A program made the translations under genes and the position numbers. The notes beneath the pieces are model-generated. The model saw nothing but the letters and a program-made list of their open reading frames with translations. It did no database searches and was not told the DNA's origin. Shown piece after piece: positions 43,384 to 53,495 of a stretch of DNA of 64,000 nt. This stretch comes from Streptomyces sp. GS7. GTDB lineage: Bacteria; Actinomycetota; Actinomycetes; Streptomycetales; Streptomycetaceae. Position 1 is the stretch's first letter. Each line of letters starts with the position of its first letter. The stretch covers positions 5,821,501 to 5,885,500 of the forward strand of contig NZ_CP047146.1 of NCBI RefSeq assembly GCF_009834125.1. The letters are read 5' to 3'.

Positions 43384-43998
43384 GTGAGCACATCGATCGG
43401 CAGGGCGCCCGAAGGGCGGACCTCCTGGAAGAAGACCGCCGTGGCGGCACTGCCCGCCGCGCTCGCCGTGGGCGCGCTGGCGGCGGTGATGGCACAGGGC
43501 GCGCTGGCCGCGTCCTTCGCGGTGTCCGGCACCAACTTCCAGGTCGCGTCGGGCAAGTTGACCAGCAGCGGCCTCTCCTCGTACGTCCACACCGACCGCG
43601 ATGCCGACGACCACGGCCATCCGGTCGCACTGCTCGGCATCGGCCGGGCGCGCCTCGCCGACATCTGCCAGTCGGCGCAGGTCTCGACGCCCGTGGGCAA
43701 CGTGGTGTTCAAGCTGACCGCCGGCGGCAAGGCCGGTCCGGTCAGCGCCGACAGCCTGGTCATCGACGGTGAGGACCTGGTCGGCGACGCCCGGTTCGGC
43801 ACCGCGCAGATCGGCCGGGACGCGGGCTCGCTGGACGCCGTACCGGGCGTCAAGGGGCCGCAGGGCAAGTTCGGCCTCCAGGCCGGGAACATCGAGGTGG
43901 CCGGCGTCAGGTCGCATGCCTGGTCGGCCACCGGCGGCAACTTCCGCCTCAAGGGGCTGCGGGTGAGCGTCAGCCTGGACGGCGAGAAGTGTTTCTGA
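43384..43998 (+). CDS. DUF6230-family protein
   Basis: A 204-residue protein. GTG 43384 is chosen because GGGGAGG precedes it; a frame from 43336 adds unlikely residues. One N-terminal TM or uncleaved signal helix (AVAALPAALAVGALAAVMA) is followed by a beta-rich extracytoplasmic domain (SFAVSGTNFQVASGKLTSSG ... LKGLRVSVSL) with a Cys pair. It overlaps the DUF6114 gene. The two families always travel together in actinomycetes; biochemical role unknown, envelope-associated by topology. Confidence 0.82.
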   Translation: MSTSIGRAPEGRTSWKKTAVAALPAALAVGALAAVMAQGALAASFAVSGTNFQVASGKLTSSGLSSYVHTDRDADDHGHPVALLGIGRARLADICQSAQVSTPVGNVVFKLTAGGKAGPVSADSLVIDGEDLVGDARFGTAQIGRDAGSLDAVPGVKGPQGKFGLQAGNIEVAGVRSHAWSATGGNFRLKGLRVSVSLDGEKCF

Positions 43999-45026
43999 GC
44001 GCGCGGCGCGCACGGTGGGGCCGCCGGCTGGAGGACGCCCTGCCCTGGCCGGAGCGGCGGGCGGTACTGCGGCGCTGGCGGCGCACCCGGCCGTTCTGGG
44101 CCGGGCTGCTGCTTCTGCTCGGCGGTGCGGAGCTGCTGCTGGTCCCGCTCTCACCGCTGACCGTGCTGGTGAGCCTGGGGCTGGGCGGACTGGCCGCGCT
44201 GGGTATCGGGCTGGCGCTGATGGCCGCCGGGCTGTTCCTGTGGTGCACCCCGGCCGCGCACCACTACGTGAGCATCAATGCGCTGATCCTGTCGGTGCTG
44301 TCGTTCGCCGCGACCAACCTCGGCGGGTTCCTGGTCGGCATGGGGCTGGGCATCGCGGGCGGCGCGATGGGGTTCGGGTGGACGCCGGTACGGGACACCG
44401 GCGACGACGCGGGGGCCGGGCCGACGGCGGACACCGGACCCGCGGGCCGGGCCATGGGGGCGCACGGTGCCGCGGCCCCGGACCGTACGCCCGCCCGCCG
44501 CGGCACCGGCGGCAAGGCGCTCGCCGTCGGCCTGCCGATCGCGCTGCTCACCGCCGTCGGCAGCCCGGCGCAGAAGGCCGGCGCGGCCGGGCCCCCGGCG
44601 CCGCCGGTCCCGCCGACCGTGACCACCACCCTGTTCGCCCCGCAGGGCTTCACCCTCGCCGGGATCACCACGGTGGACACGGCCGGCGGCCCACTCAAGG
44701 TGATGGTGCTGAGGATGACGGCGGCGTCGCTGACCGACTACCGTCTCACCACCCGCGACGGCCAGGGTCCGCAACTCCGCCTGAGCGCGGACGCGTTGGA
44801 CCTGAAGGGCCGGGTGACCCTCTATCTCACCAGGTTCAGCGGCTGCCTGGAGGGCGCGGTCTGCCTCACCTTCACCCCCGACACGCTCCCGGTCCCGCCG
44901 GTCGTCCCGCCGTTCGTCTTCATGACGCGGGTGACCGCCGTACAGGCACTGGTCGGCTCGGATCTGATCGTCGCGAACGGGCTGCGGCTCCAGGCGGTCG
45001 GCGGCCGAAACGGCACCACCGGCTGA
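43989..45026 (+). CDS. DUF6114-family membrane protein
   Basis: A 345-residue protein from GTG 43989, overlapping the DUF6230 stop by 10 bp. The N-terminal 120 residues hold three to four hydrophobic segments (FWAGLLLLLGGAELLLVPLS, LTVLVSLGLGGLAALGIGLA and SINALILSVLSFAATNLGGF). A disordered Ala/Gly/Arg linker and one more hydrophobic segment lead to a beta-rich C-terminal part resembling the DUF6230 domain (VKVMVLRMTAASLTDY-like). Probable partner of DUF6230 in the envelope. A Cys pair is present late (GCLEGAVC). Confidence 0.82.
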   Translation: MFLSARRARWGRRLEDALPWPERRAVLRRWRRTRPFWAGLLLLLGGAELLLVPLSPLTVLVSLGLGGLAALGIGLALMAAGLFLWCTPAAHHYVSINALILSVLSFAATNLGGFLVGMGLGIAGGAMGFGWTPVRDTGDDAGAGPTADTGPAGRAMGAHGAAAPDRTPARRGTGGKALAVGLPIALLTAVGSPAQKAGAAGPPAPPVPPTVTTTLFAPQGFTLAGITTVDTAGGPLKVMVLRMTAASLTDYRLTTRDGQGPQLRLSADALDLKGRVTLYLTRFSGCLEGAVCLTFTPDTLPVPPVVPPFVFMTRVTAVQALVGSDLIVANGLRLQAVGGRNGTTG

Positions 45027-45114
45027 CCGGGGGGAGCCGGGCGGGGTTTACGGCGCCGATCCGTACGAGCACCATCGGCGTACCGGGGCAGGAACCGTGA
45101 CGAAGAGGTGACGC

Positions 45115-46374
45115 GTGGTCAACCCGTGGCTGGCGATGGAGGCGGGCGCCGACCCGGCCGAACGCATCCGTACCGTACGGCGGGCGCACGAGGCGTTCCT
45201 GGCCGACGGGAGCGTGTCGCCGCGGGTCCGGCAGGTCGTCGCCGACTCCTGGCGCCGCTCCGCCCGCGCGCACGCCACCTCGGACGGCACGGCCCCCATC
45301 GAACTCGACGAGCCCGCGCTCCGCAGCTACCGGGACGCCCATCCGCTGGCCCGTGCGATGCCGGTCTTCCGGGAGCTGCTGGGCGGCATCGCGCACGACG
45401 GGGCCCATCTGCTGGCGGTGTGCGATCCGCAGGGGCGGCTGCTGTGGGTCGAGGGGCACCCCGGCGTGGTGCGGCGGGCCGAGCGGATGAACTTCACGGC
45501 GGGGGCGCGCTGGGACGAGCGGCATGCGGGAACGAACGCGCCGGGCACCGCGATGGCCGCCGACCACGCGGTGCAGATCTTCGCCGCCGAGCACTACAAC
45601 CGGCGGGTGCAGCCGTGGACGTGCGCCGCCGCACCGCTGCACGACCTGCGGACCGGGCGGCTGCTGGGCGCGGTGGACATCTCCGGCGGCGACCATCTCG
45701 CCAGCCCGCACAGCCTGGCCCTGGTCCAGGCCACCGCCCGCGCCGCCGAGACCCATCTCTCCCTCTGCGCAGGGAAGTTGGGAGTATGCCTCACGGCGCT
45801 CGGCCGGGACGAGGCGCTGCTGGTCCGGGACGGCGAACGGCTGCGCCTGGGGCGCCGGCACAGCGAGATCATGCTGCTGCTGGCCCGGCACCCGGACGGC
45901 CTGACGGGCGATCAGCTCTCCGTACTGCTCTACGGCGAGCGCGATATGCGCCCCGTGACGCTGCGTGCCGAGCTGTCCCGGCTGCGGCAGCTGGTCGGCC
46001 CGCTGCTGCACTCCCGTCCGTACCGGCTCGACCGGCCGGTCGAGACCGATCTGGACGCCGTGGAACGGGAGTTGGCGGCCGGCGATCCGGCCGCCGCGCT
46101 CGATGCGTACCGCGGCCCGCTGCTGCCCTCGTCGGAGGCACCCGGTGTCCGCCGGCTGCGCGCCGCGCTGGAGGACCGGCTCCGGCGGGCGCTGCTGTCC
46201 GCCCGCGACCCCGACCAGCTGCGCATCTGGTCGCGGACCCCTTGGGGCGAGCACGACCTGGAGATCTGGGAAGCCCTGGTGGACGCCCTGCCGGAGCGCT
46301 CCCCGGCACGCACCGCGTCCCGTGCCACGGCGGGACGGCTGCGCACCGCCTACGGCCTGGCGGGCGGATCGTAG
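45115..46374 (+). CDS. GAF-domain transcriptional regulator of aldehyde metabolism
   Basis: A 419-residue regulator. Residues about 15-60 resemble the N-terminal part of acetoin-type regulators (RVRQVVADSWRRSARA). A GAF sensor spans about 75-225 (HLLAVCDPQGRLLWVEGHP through PLHDLRTGRLLGAVDISGG). A C-terminal winged-helix-like segment follows (LARHPDGLTGDQLSVLLYG). No sigma-54 AAA domain is present, unlike AcoR. It precedes the aldehyde dehydrogenase by 150 bp on the same strand, a common Streptomyces pairing, so it probably controls that gene in response to an aldehyde or alcohol. GTG 45115 has GAAGAGG ahead. Confidence 0.85.
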   Translation: MVNPWLAMEAGADPAERIRTVRRAHEAFLADGSVSPRVRQVVADSWRRSARAHATSDGTAPIELDEPALRSYRDAHPLARAMPVFRELLGGIAHDGAHLLAVCDPQGRLLWVEGHPGVVRRAERMNFTAGARWDERHAGTNAPGTAMAADHAVQIFAAEHYNRRVQPWTCAAAPLHDLRTGRLLGAVDISGGDHLASPHSLALVQATARAAETHLSLCAGKLGVCLTALGRDEALLVRDGERLRLGRRHSEIMLLLARHPDGLTGDQLSVLLYGERDMRPVTLRAELSRLRQLVGPLLHSRPYRLDRPVETDLDAVERELAAGDPAAALDAYRGPLLPSSEAPGVRRLRAALEDRLRRALLSARDPDQLRIWSRTPWGEHDLEIWEALVDALPERSPARTASRATAGRLRTAYGLAGGS

Positions 46375-46523
46375 AACGCACCCACCGCCGGGCCCGTCCT
46401 CCCCCGGAGCCGCTCCCCCGCGCAACCTTCGCGCAACCTCCCCCGCCCTAGCCTCCTCCCCCAGCGCCCGCCGCACCGAAGCGGCGGGCACCGCGCCGAG
46501 CGCACGATTTGGGAGGCCGCCCC

Positions 46524-48047
<1,524 letters not shown>

Positions 48048-48173
48048 AGGCTCCGGATAGAGGCCCCGGAAAGGGCGCCTGGCCACGGGTGCCGGGCCGC
48101 GGTGAATCCGTTTCACGGCTCCTCGCGTATACGTGATTGATGGATGGTCGGGGGGCGTGAGGAAGGGGCGAGC

Positions 48174-48380
48174 ATGGGAGTTCTCGCAGACCTGACCCCT
48201 GCGCTGGGCCGTGGCCGTCACGACCGTGGGACGTCGGGCGGGCGCCGGGGCAGAGGCGGACATGACCACGACCGGGATCGGCGCGAGGGTCGGCACCACG
48301 ACCGGGACTTCGACCGGGACTTCGACCGCGACTTCGACCACGAAAGGGGCCGTGGAGAGGGGTTCGAAGGGAGGTACTGA
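48174..48380 (+). CDS. small low-complexity repeat protein
   Basis: A 68-residue frame beginning MGVLADLTPALGRGRH, followed by Arg/Gly/His/Asp low complexity that includes a 4-residue unit repeated three times (DFDR-DFDR-DFDH; 12-bp DNA repeats near 48305-48342). GGAAGGGG lies ahead of the ATG, and a hairpin terminator follows at 48400-48424, giving it the dress of a real gene. No homologue recognised; could be spurious. Confidence 0.4.
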   Translation: MGVLADLTPALGRGRHDRGTSGGRRGRGGHDHDRDRREGRHHDRDFDRDFDRDFDHERGRGEGFEGRY

Positions 48381-48399
48381 GCACTCGTTCTGTCTGTGC

Positions 48400-48424
48400 G
48401 CGGCCGGGCTTCCCGCCCGGCCGC
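48400..48424. terminator. hairpin between small gene and ABC exporter gene
   Basis: A 10-bp perfect stem GCGGCCGGGC / GCCCGGCCGC (48400-48409, 48415-48424) with a 5-nt loop, 18 bp before the exporter ATG. It may end upstream transcription or sit in the exporter leader. Confidence 0.7.
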
Positions 48425-48442
48425 ACCAGTCCGTGAGGCGAC

Positions 48443-50377
48443 ATGAGCGACACACGGCCGTACGCGCCCTCCCACGGGGACGCCCCGGGCGACGGCGCGG
48501 GCGGGGCCAAGACGCCCACTTCCGCGGCGAGTCGCGTGACGCGGGCGGTGCGGCGGTTGCTGTCCGTCGCCGAGGGCCCCGCTGGAGCAGACGGAATCGT
48601 CGAGGCCGCGCCGCCGGTGGCCCTGCGCGACATCTTCCGGCGCTTCTGGCCGTACACGCGCGGCGGCCGGCGCTGGCTCGTGGTGATACTGGCCTTCGTC
48701 GTGCTGGGGCCGGTCGTCGACGCGGCCGAGATCTGGCTCTTCAAGATCGTCATCGACGACATGCTGGTCCCACGCAACCTGCGCCTCTTCGTGCCGATCG
48801 CCCTCGCGTATCTGGGGTTCACGTTCTTCGCCGGAGTCCTCGCCTTCGCCGACGACGTGACCTCCACGTGGGTCGGCGAACGGTTCCTGCTGGCCCTGCG
48901 GTCGGATCTGTTCCGCCACGTCGAAGGGCTCTCCCTCGGTTTCTTCGAGCGGCGGCGGCTCGGCGACGTGCTCTCCCGGGTGACCGGTGACGTCGACGCG
49001 GTCGAGACGTTCCTGCTCTCCGGGATCGTGAACGCGATCGCACAGGTCGTGCGACTGGGCGTCTTCCTCGGCGTGCTGTGCTACCTGCGGTGGGACCTGA
49101 CGCTGCTCGCCCTCGTCATCGCGCCCCTTTTCTGGTTCACCGCCCGGCGCTTCTCCCGGCGGGTGAGGGCCGCGTCGCGGGAGCGGCGGCGCCGCAGCGG
49201 CTCGATCAGCGCGATCACCGAAGAGGCGCTGGGCAACATCGCCCTCGTCCAGGCGTACAACCGGCAACGGTGGGAGCACGGCAGGTTCGAGCGCGAGAAC
49301 CTCGGCAGGTTCCGGGCCGCCATGGCCTCCGCCCGTATCGGTGCCGTGTACACCACGGTCGTCGACGTCATCGAGCTGACCGGCGCGCTGCTGGTGATGG
49401 GTCTGGGCACCTGGGAACTGGCCCGCGGCCACCTCACCCTGGGCGGCCTGATGGTCTTCCTCACCCTGCTGAGCAGGCTCTACGGCCCGATCCGCGGCAT
49501 CTCCGGTCTCGGCAACACCTTCTACTCGGCATCCGCCGCGGCAGAGCGGATCATCGAGCTGCTCGACCAGCGACCCCAGGTCGTCCAGGCGGCGACCCCG
49601 CGGAAGCTCGGCCGTACCCGCGGTGAGATCGCGTTCGACGACGTGTCCTTCCGCTACCCCGGGACCGCCCGGCCGGCCCTGACGGATGTCTCGTTCGGCG
49701 TGGGACCCGGCGAGACACTGGCACTCGTGGGGGCCAGTGGTGCCGGCAAGTCGACCGCCGCCAAGCTGCTGCTGCGCTTCTACGACCCGGACCGGGGAGC
49801 CGTTCGCCTCGACGGGCACGATCTGCGCGAACTGTGCCTGGACGACCTCCGGGACAACGTCGCCATGCTGCTCCAGGAGACCCTGGTCTTCCACGGCACG
49901 GTGCGCGACAACATCGCCTACGGCCGCCCCGGCGCAAGCGACGAAGAGATCGTCGCGGCGGCCCGCGCCGCCGACGCACACGACTTCGTCAGCCGACTTC
50001 CCGAGGGCTACGACACCGTGGTGGGGCAGCGCGGCCGGCTGCTGTCCGGCGGACAACGGCAGCGTCTCGCCATCGCCCGCGCCGTGATCCGCGACGCGCC
50101 CGTTCTCGTCCTCGACGAACCGACCACCGGCCTGGACGCGGAATCGGGCCGGCACATCCTGCAACCACTGCGGCGGCTGATGAGCGGACGCACGACGGTC
50201 CTCATCTCCCACAACCTGCTCACCGTCCGCGCTGCCACCCAGATCGTGCTTCTCCAGCACGGCCGCGTCGCCGACCGCGGCACACACGACCAGTTGCTCA
50301 CCCGCAGCGCGGCGTATGCGCGGCTCTACCGGCTGCACGGAACCGGCGGCACATCGCGGGTCGAGGTGCTGCCATGA
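48443..50377 (+). CDS. ABC exporter (TM domain fused to ATPase)
   Basis: A 644-residue half-transporter. A polar N-terminal tail of 65 residues precedes six TM segments starting at RRWLVVILAFVVLGPVV. The intracellular loop GFFERRRLGDVLSRVTGDVD and the ATPase domain follow: Walker A GASGAGKST, Q-loop MLLQETLVF, signature LSGGQRQRLAIARA, Walker B VLVLDEPTTGLD, and the H-loop His in ISHN. It functions as a dimer; the substrate could be a lipid, peptide or drug. Its stop overlaps a possible sigma-factor start (ATGA), so the exporter is probably co-expressed with the ECF sigma/anti-sigma pair. Confidence 0.93.
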   Translation: MSDTRPYAPSHGDAPGDGAGGAKTPTSAASRVTRAVRRLLSVAEGPAGADGIVEAAPPVALRDIFRRFWPYTRGGRRWLVVILAFVVLGPVVDAAEIWLFKIVIDDMLVPRNLRLFVPIALAYLGFTFFAGVLAFADDVTSTWVGERFLLALRSDLFRHVEGLSLGFFERRRLGDVLSRVTGDVDAVETFLLSGIVNAIAQVVRLGVFLGVLCYLRWDLTLLALVIAPLFWFTARRFSRRVRAASRERRRRSGSISAITEEALGNIALVQAYNRQRWEHGRFERENLGRFRAAMASARIGAVYTTVVDVIELTGALLVMGLGTWELARGHLTLGGLMVFLTLLSRLYGPIRGISGLGNTFYSASAAAERIIELLDQRPQVVQAATPRKLGRTRGEIAFDDVSFRYPGTARPALTDVSFGVGPGETLALVGASGAGKSTAAKLLLRFYDPDRGAVRLDGHDLRELCLDDLRDNVAMLLQETLVFHGTVRDNIAYGRPGASDEEIVAAARAADAHDFVSRLPEGYDTVVGQRGRLLSGGQRQRLAIARAVIRDAPVLVLDEPTTGLDAESGRHILQPLRRLMSGRTTVLISHNLLTVRAATQIVLLQHGRVADRGTHDQLLTRSAAYARLYRLHGTGGTSRVEVLP

Positions 50378-50523
50378 GCCGCACACAGGCCCCCGGCCCA
50401 CCGCCGCCGGCGGCCGGCGGCCGGCGCGACATCCGCGCACGTTCCGTAGGCCGGTCATCACCCTTGGCGCGCGGAGGCGTGCGGCACATGCGTCGGGCGG
50501 TGGCACCGAGGGAGAATGGGTGC

Positions 50524-51228
50524 GTGGTCTTCCGTAGCCGCCAGGCAATCCCCTGGCCGGGGCGGACCGTACTCAAGGGTATGCAGAGGTTGCAGCTCCC
50601 CGTCGGACGCATCCCGGACGCGGCGCTGCTGGCTGGTCTCGCCACCGGTGATCCAGAGCTCGCCGACACGTTCGTCCGGCGGTTCCAGCACACGGTCTTC
50701 GGCGTTGCCATCGCGGTCACCCGCGATGCGCAGCTCGCCGAGGACATCGCCCAGCAGACGTTCGAGCGCGCGTGGCGGCACGCCCAGGTCTACGACTCCC
50801 GCCGCGGATCGGTGACGACGTGGCTGACGACCATCGCGCACAACCTCGCCATCGACGCCGTCCGGTCGCGCCGGCCGGAGCCGGTGGCCCCCGAGGACCT
50901 CGACGCGCTCCTGGAGGCGGTGACCGAGACCCCCGAGCAGCAGGCGCTGGCAGACGAGGCGTCGTCCACCCTGCGGGCCGCGGTGGCGCAGCTGCCCGGC
51001 GAGCAGGGCCGCGCCCTGGTGATGGCGGGCATCTACGGGATGACCGCTCAGCAGGTCGCCGACTGGGAGCACATCCCTCTGGGCACCGCCAAGACACGGA
51101 TCAGGACCGCGATGGGAAAGCTGCGGACCACGCTCACCTCGCCGAATCCGCCGTATCCGCACCATCCCACCTCTGCGCACCCCACGGATCCGCCCCCCGC
51201 GTCTCCGGAGCGAGGCCGCCATGACTGA
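50524..51228 (+). CDS. ECF-type RNA polymerase sigma factor
   Basis: A 234-residue sigma factor from GTG 50524 (GAGGGAGA 8 nt upstream). An ATG at 50374 overlapping the exporter stop would add 50 Arg/Pro-rich residues and is less likely. Region 2 is TFVRRFQHTVFGVAIAVTRD through QTFERAWRHAQVY and VTTWLTTIAHNLAIDAVRS. Region 4 is IYGMTAQQVADWEHIPLGTA followed by KTRIRTAMGKLR. The C-terminal 30 residues are Pro-rich. It overlaps the anti-sigma gene by 8 bp. Confidence 0.92.
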   Translation: MVFRSRQAIPWPGRTVLKGMQRLQLPVGRIPDAALLAGLATGDPELADTFVRRFQHTVFGVAIAVTRDAQLAEDIAQQTFERAWRHAQVYDSRRGSVTTWLTTIAHNLAIDAVRSRRPEPVAPEDLDALLEAVTETPEQQALADEASSTLRAAVAQLPGEQGRALVMAGIYGMTAQQVADWEHIPLGTAKTRIRTAMGKLRTTLTSPNPPYPHHPTSAHPTDPPPASPERGRHD

Positions 51229-51970
51229 GGACCTGACCTGCGCACAGCTGCACGAGACCGGTGCCGAGCTGGCACTGGGCGTGCTCTCGGGCCGGGAACG
51301 GGCCGAGGCCGTCGCCCATCTGGACTGCTGCGCGGACTGCCGGGAGTACGTCCAGCAGCTCGCCCTCGTCGGCGACGGGCTGCTCGGCCTCCTGCCCGGC
51401 AGCGAGCCGCCGGCCGGTTTCGGAGCCCGGGTGGCGCGGCGGCTGGCCCTGGCCCAGGTCGCGCGCGACGGACGCGGGACCGAGCACCGCTTCGCGCGGC
51501 GGCGCGCGCGGCTCCGCGGCGGCGTACGGCTGCGGGTGGCCTCTGCCGCCGCCGCGCTCGTGCTCGGCGTGGGGTTCGGCGGTTGGGCCCTCGGCACGGC
51601 CATCGAGAACGTGGTGGCCGGCCCCGCACGGCCCGTCCAGGCCGGGGCCGGGATGCTGCATGCGCATCTGATCGGAGCCGGGGCGGGGCACCGGCAACCG
51701 GCCGGGGAAATCTACGCCCATCCCGGGTCGGATGGCTGGGTGTTCATGTCCGTCGATCTCGCCGACGCCGGGAATCCGTACAGCGGTGACGTCATCTGCC
51801 GGCTGGAGCGAACCGACGGCACCACCGTCGGGCTCGGAACCTTCCACCTGCACGACGGGGACGGCTACTGGGGCGCCCCGGCCTCCGTGGACCCCGCCAC
51901 GCTCTCCGGTGCCGTGCTGACCTCGCCCGACGGCCGCGTCCTGGCAACCGCGCACTTCACGACGCGGTGA
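51221..51970 (+). CDS. zinc-binding anti-sigma factor
   Basis: A 249-residue membrane anti-sigma factor. The cytoplasmic anti-sigma domain has the H-x3-C-x2-C zinc motif in VAHLDCCADCREY (residues about 31-43). One TM helix lies near 105-125 (RVASAAAALVLGVGFGGWAL). The extracytoplasmic sensor domain of about 120 residues follows (GWVFMSVDLADAGNPYSGDV through VLATAHFTTR). It would hold the preceding sigma factor until an envelope or redox signal arrives. Its ATG lies inside the sigma gene 3' end, so translation is coupled. Confidence 0.92.
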   Translation: MTEDLTCAQLHETGAELALGVLSGRERAEAVAHLDCCADCREYVQQLALVGDGLLGLLPGSEPPAGFGARVARRLALAQVARDGRGTEHRFARRRARLRGGVRLRVASAAAALVLGVGFGGWALGTAIENVVAGPARPVQAGAGMLHAHLIGAGAGHRQPAGEIYAHPGSDGWVFMSVDLADAGNPYSGDVICRLERTDGTTVGLGTFHLHDGDGYWGAPASVDPATLSGAVLTSPDGRVLATAHFTTR

Positions 51971-52126
51971 ACGTCGCCCATCGCCGAACTGGTCGATGAC
52001 GAACAGTAGTTGACGCAGTCTCACCAGGATCCCGGATCGCCGCGCAACTCTTGCGCTCCTGGAGTACGGCGCCCCCCTGCGGAGAAGGAAACGGGAAACA
52101 GCACCATTCGCCTTGTCCGTCCGGCC

Positions 52127-52158
52127 GGGGTTGCCGCACTCTTTCGTGCGGCAACCCC
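52127..52158. terminator. hairpin in the leader of the XRE-TIR operon
   Basis: A 13-bp perfect stem GGGGTTGCCGCAC / GTGCGGCAACCCC (52127-52139, 52146-52158) with loop TCTTTC. It is 157 bp beyond the anti-sigma stop and only 32 bp before the XRE start (GTG 52191). It may terminate the sigma operon or attenuate the next one. Confidence 0.75.
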
Positions 52159-52190
52159 GTTCGCCTGGATGGATGGTTATGGAGGTTCCC

Positions 52191-53482
52191 GTGCCACAGC
52201 CGTCCACCGCGTTCGGCGAGGAACTGAGGCGGCGACGTCTGGACGCCGGACTCAGCCTCACCGCGCTGTCTGCCGCCGTGCATTACAGCAAGGCGCAGCT
52301 GAGCAAGGTCGAGCGAGGCATCAAGGCGCCCAGTCGCGATCTGGCCCGACTGTGCGACGCCGCTCTCCGAGCCGGCGGAGCACTGATCGCCCTGGTCACC
52401 GCACCCGCTTCCGGCTTACCGGATGAGTTCGCACCAGGAAGAATCGATGAGGAGCAGTGGACGATGCAGCTGTCACCGGACGGCTCGGGCTGGTTCCAGC
52501 CCGTCGGCCGACGTCAGGTCGTGAGCGCAGGCGCCGCCTCGTTGATGGGTTGGCGCACCGGCGGACCCGGCACACTCTCGCCGGCTACGGGTGCCGGCAT
52601 GCTGGAGGCGTCCCGCTCGCTGTTCACGCACTATCGGCGGCTCGGCCAGAGCGCCGAGCCCGGCTTCCTCCTCGCCGGGCTGATCGCGCAGACCCACACG
52701 CTGCGGGAGCTGTCGCGGCATGCCGACTCCCACGCCCGCCGAGAGCTGCTCACGCTCGGTTCCCGGTACGCCGAATACATCGGCTGGCTGGTGCAGGAAA
52801 CCGGAGACGAGGAGGGGCGCTGTGGTGGACACAGCGTGCGGTGCATCTTGCCGCCGCCGGCGGTGACCGTGCCCTGGCCGGATACGCGCTGGTCCGCCGG
52901 GCGTTGGTCACGCTGTACCAGGACGACGCCGAGCAGACGGTCGCGCTGGCCCAGCGGGCGCAGAGCGGCAGACTTCCGTCCCGGATCCGCGGGCTGGCCG
53001 CGCAGCGCGAGGCACAGGGCCACGCACTCGCAGGCGACCGCGGCGCCTGCCTGCGCGCTCTGGATCGGGCCGGGGCGCTGCTCGTCGACCAGGTCGACGA
53101 GGCCGGCGCACCGGTGATCGGCAGCATGCACCTGCCCGATTCGGTCGGCATGGTCAGGGGCTGGTGCCTGTTCGACCTGGGCTGCCCGCGGGAGGCGGCC
53201 GAAGAACTGAACCGTCAGCTCGCGCGGGTCTCCCCCGACGCGGTACGGACGCAGGTGCGTTACGGCATACGGCGGGCGCTGGCCTACGCGGCGGACGGTG
53301 AGATCGACCATGCCTGCGCCGTGACGGAACCGCTGCTCGACGGGGTGGCGGCCGTGCGATCGGCAACCGTCACGATCGATCTCCGGCGCCTCGCCCGCTT
53401 CCTGGCCCGCCATGCGGATCACGCATCGGTGCGCCGGCTGTCACCTCGGCTCGGCACGTTATGCCGCGCCACCACTACCTGA
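52191..53482 (+). pseudogene. XRE-family regulator, frameshifted (two TTA codons)
   Basis: GTG 52191 follows GGAGG by 5 nt. The first frame encodes an XRE helix-turn-helix (FGEELRRRRLDAGLSLTALS, then HYSKAQLSKVERG) and a helical region up to IGWLVQETGDEEG. Homology then continues in another frame (ALWWTQRAVHLAAAGGDRAL to RLGTLCRATTT), requiring one extra base at the G4 run 52814-52817. The total would be about 430 residues with TPR-like repeats, a common Streptomyces regulator shape. TTA codons are at 52416-52418 and 53459-53461. It ends 13 bp before the TIR gene. Frameshift may be real decay, a homopolymer sequencing error, or programmed. Confidence 0.75.
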
Positions 53483-53495
53483 GGAGGAACCCACC

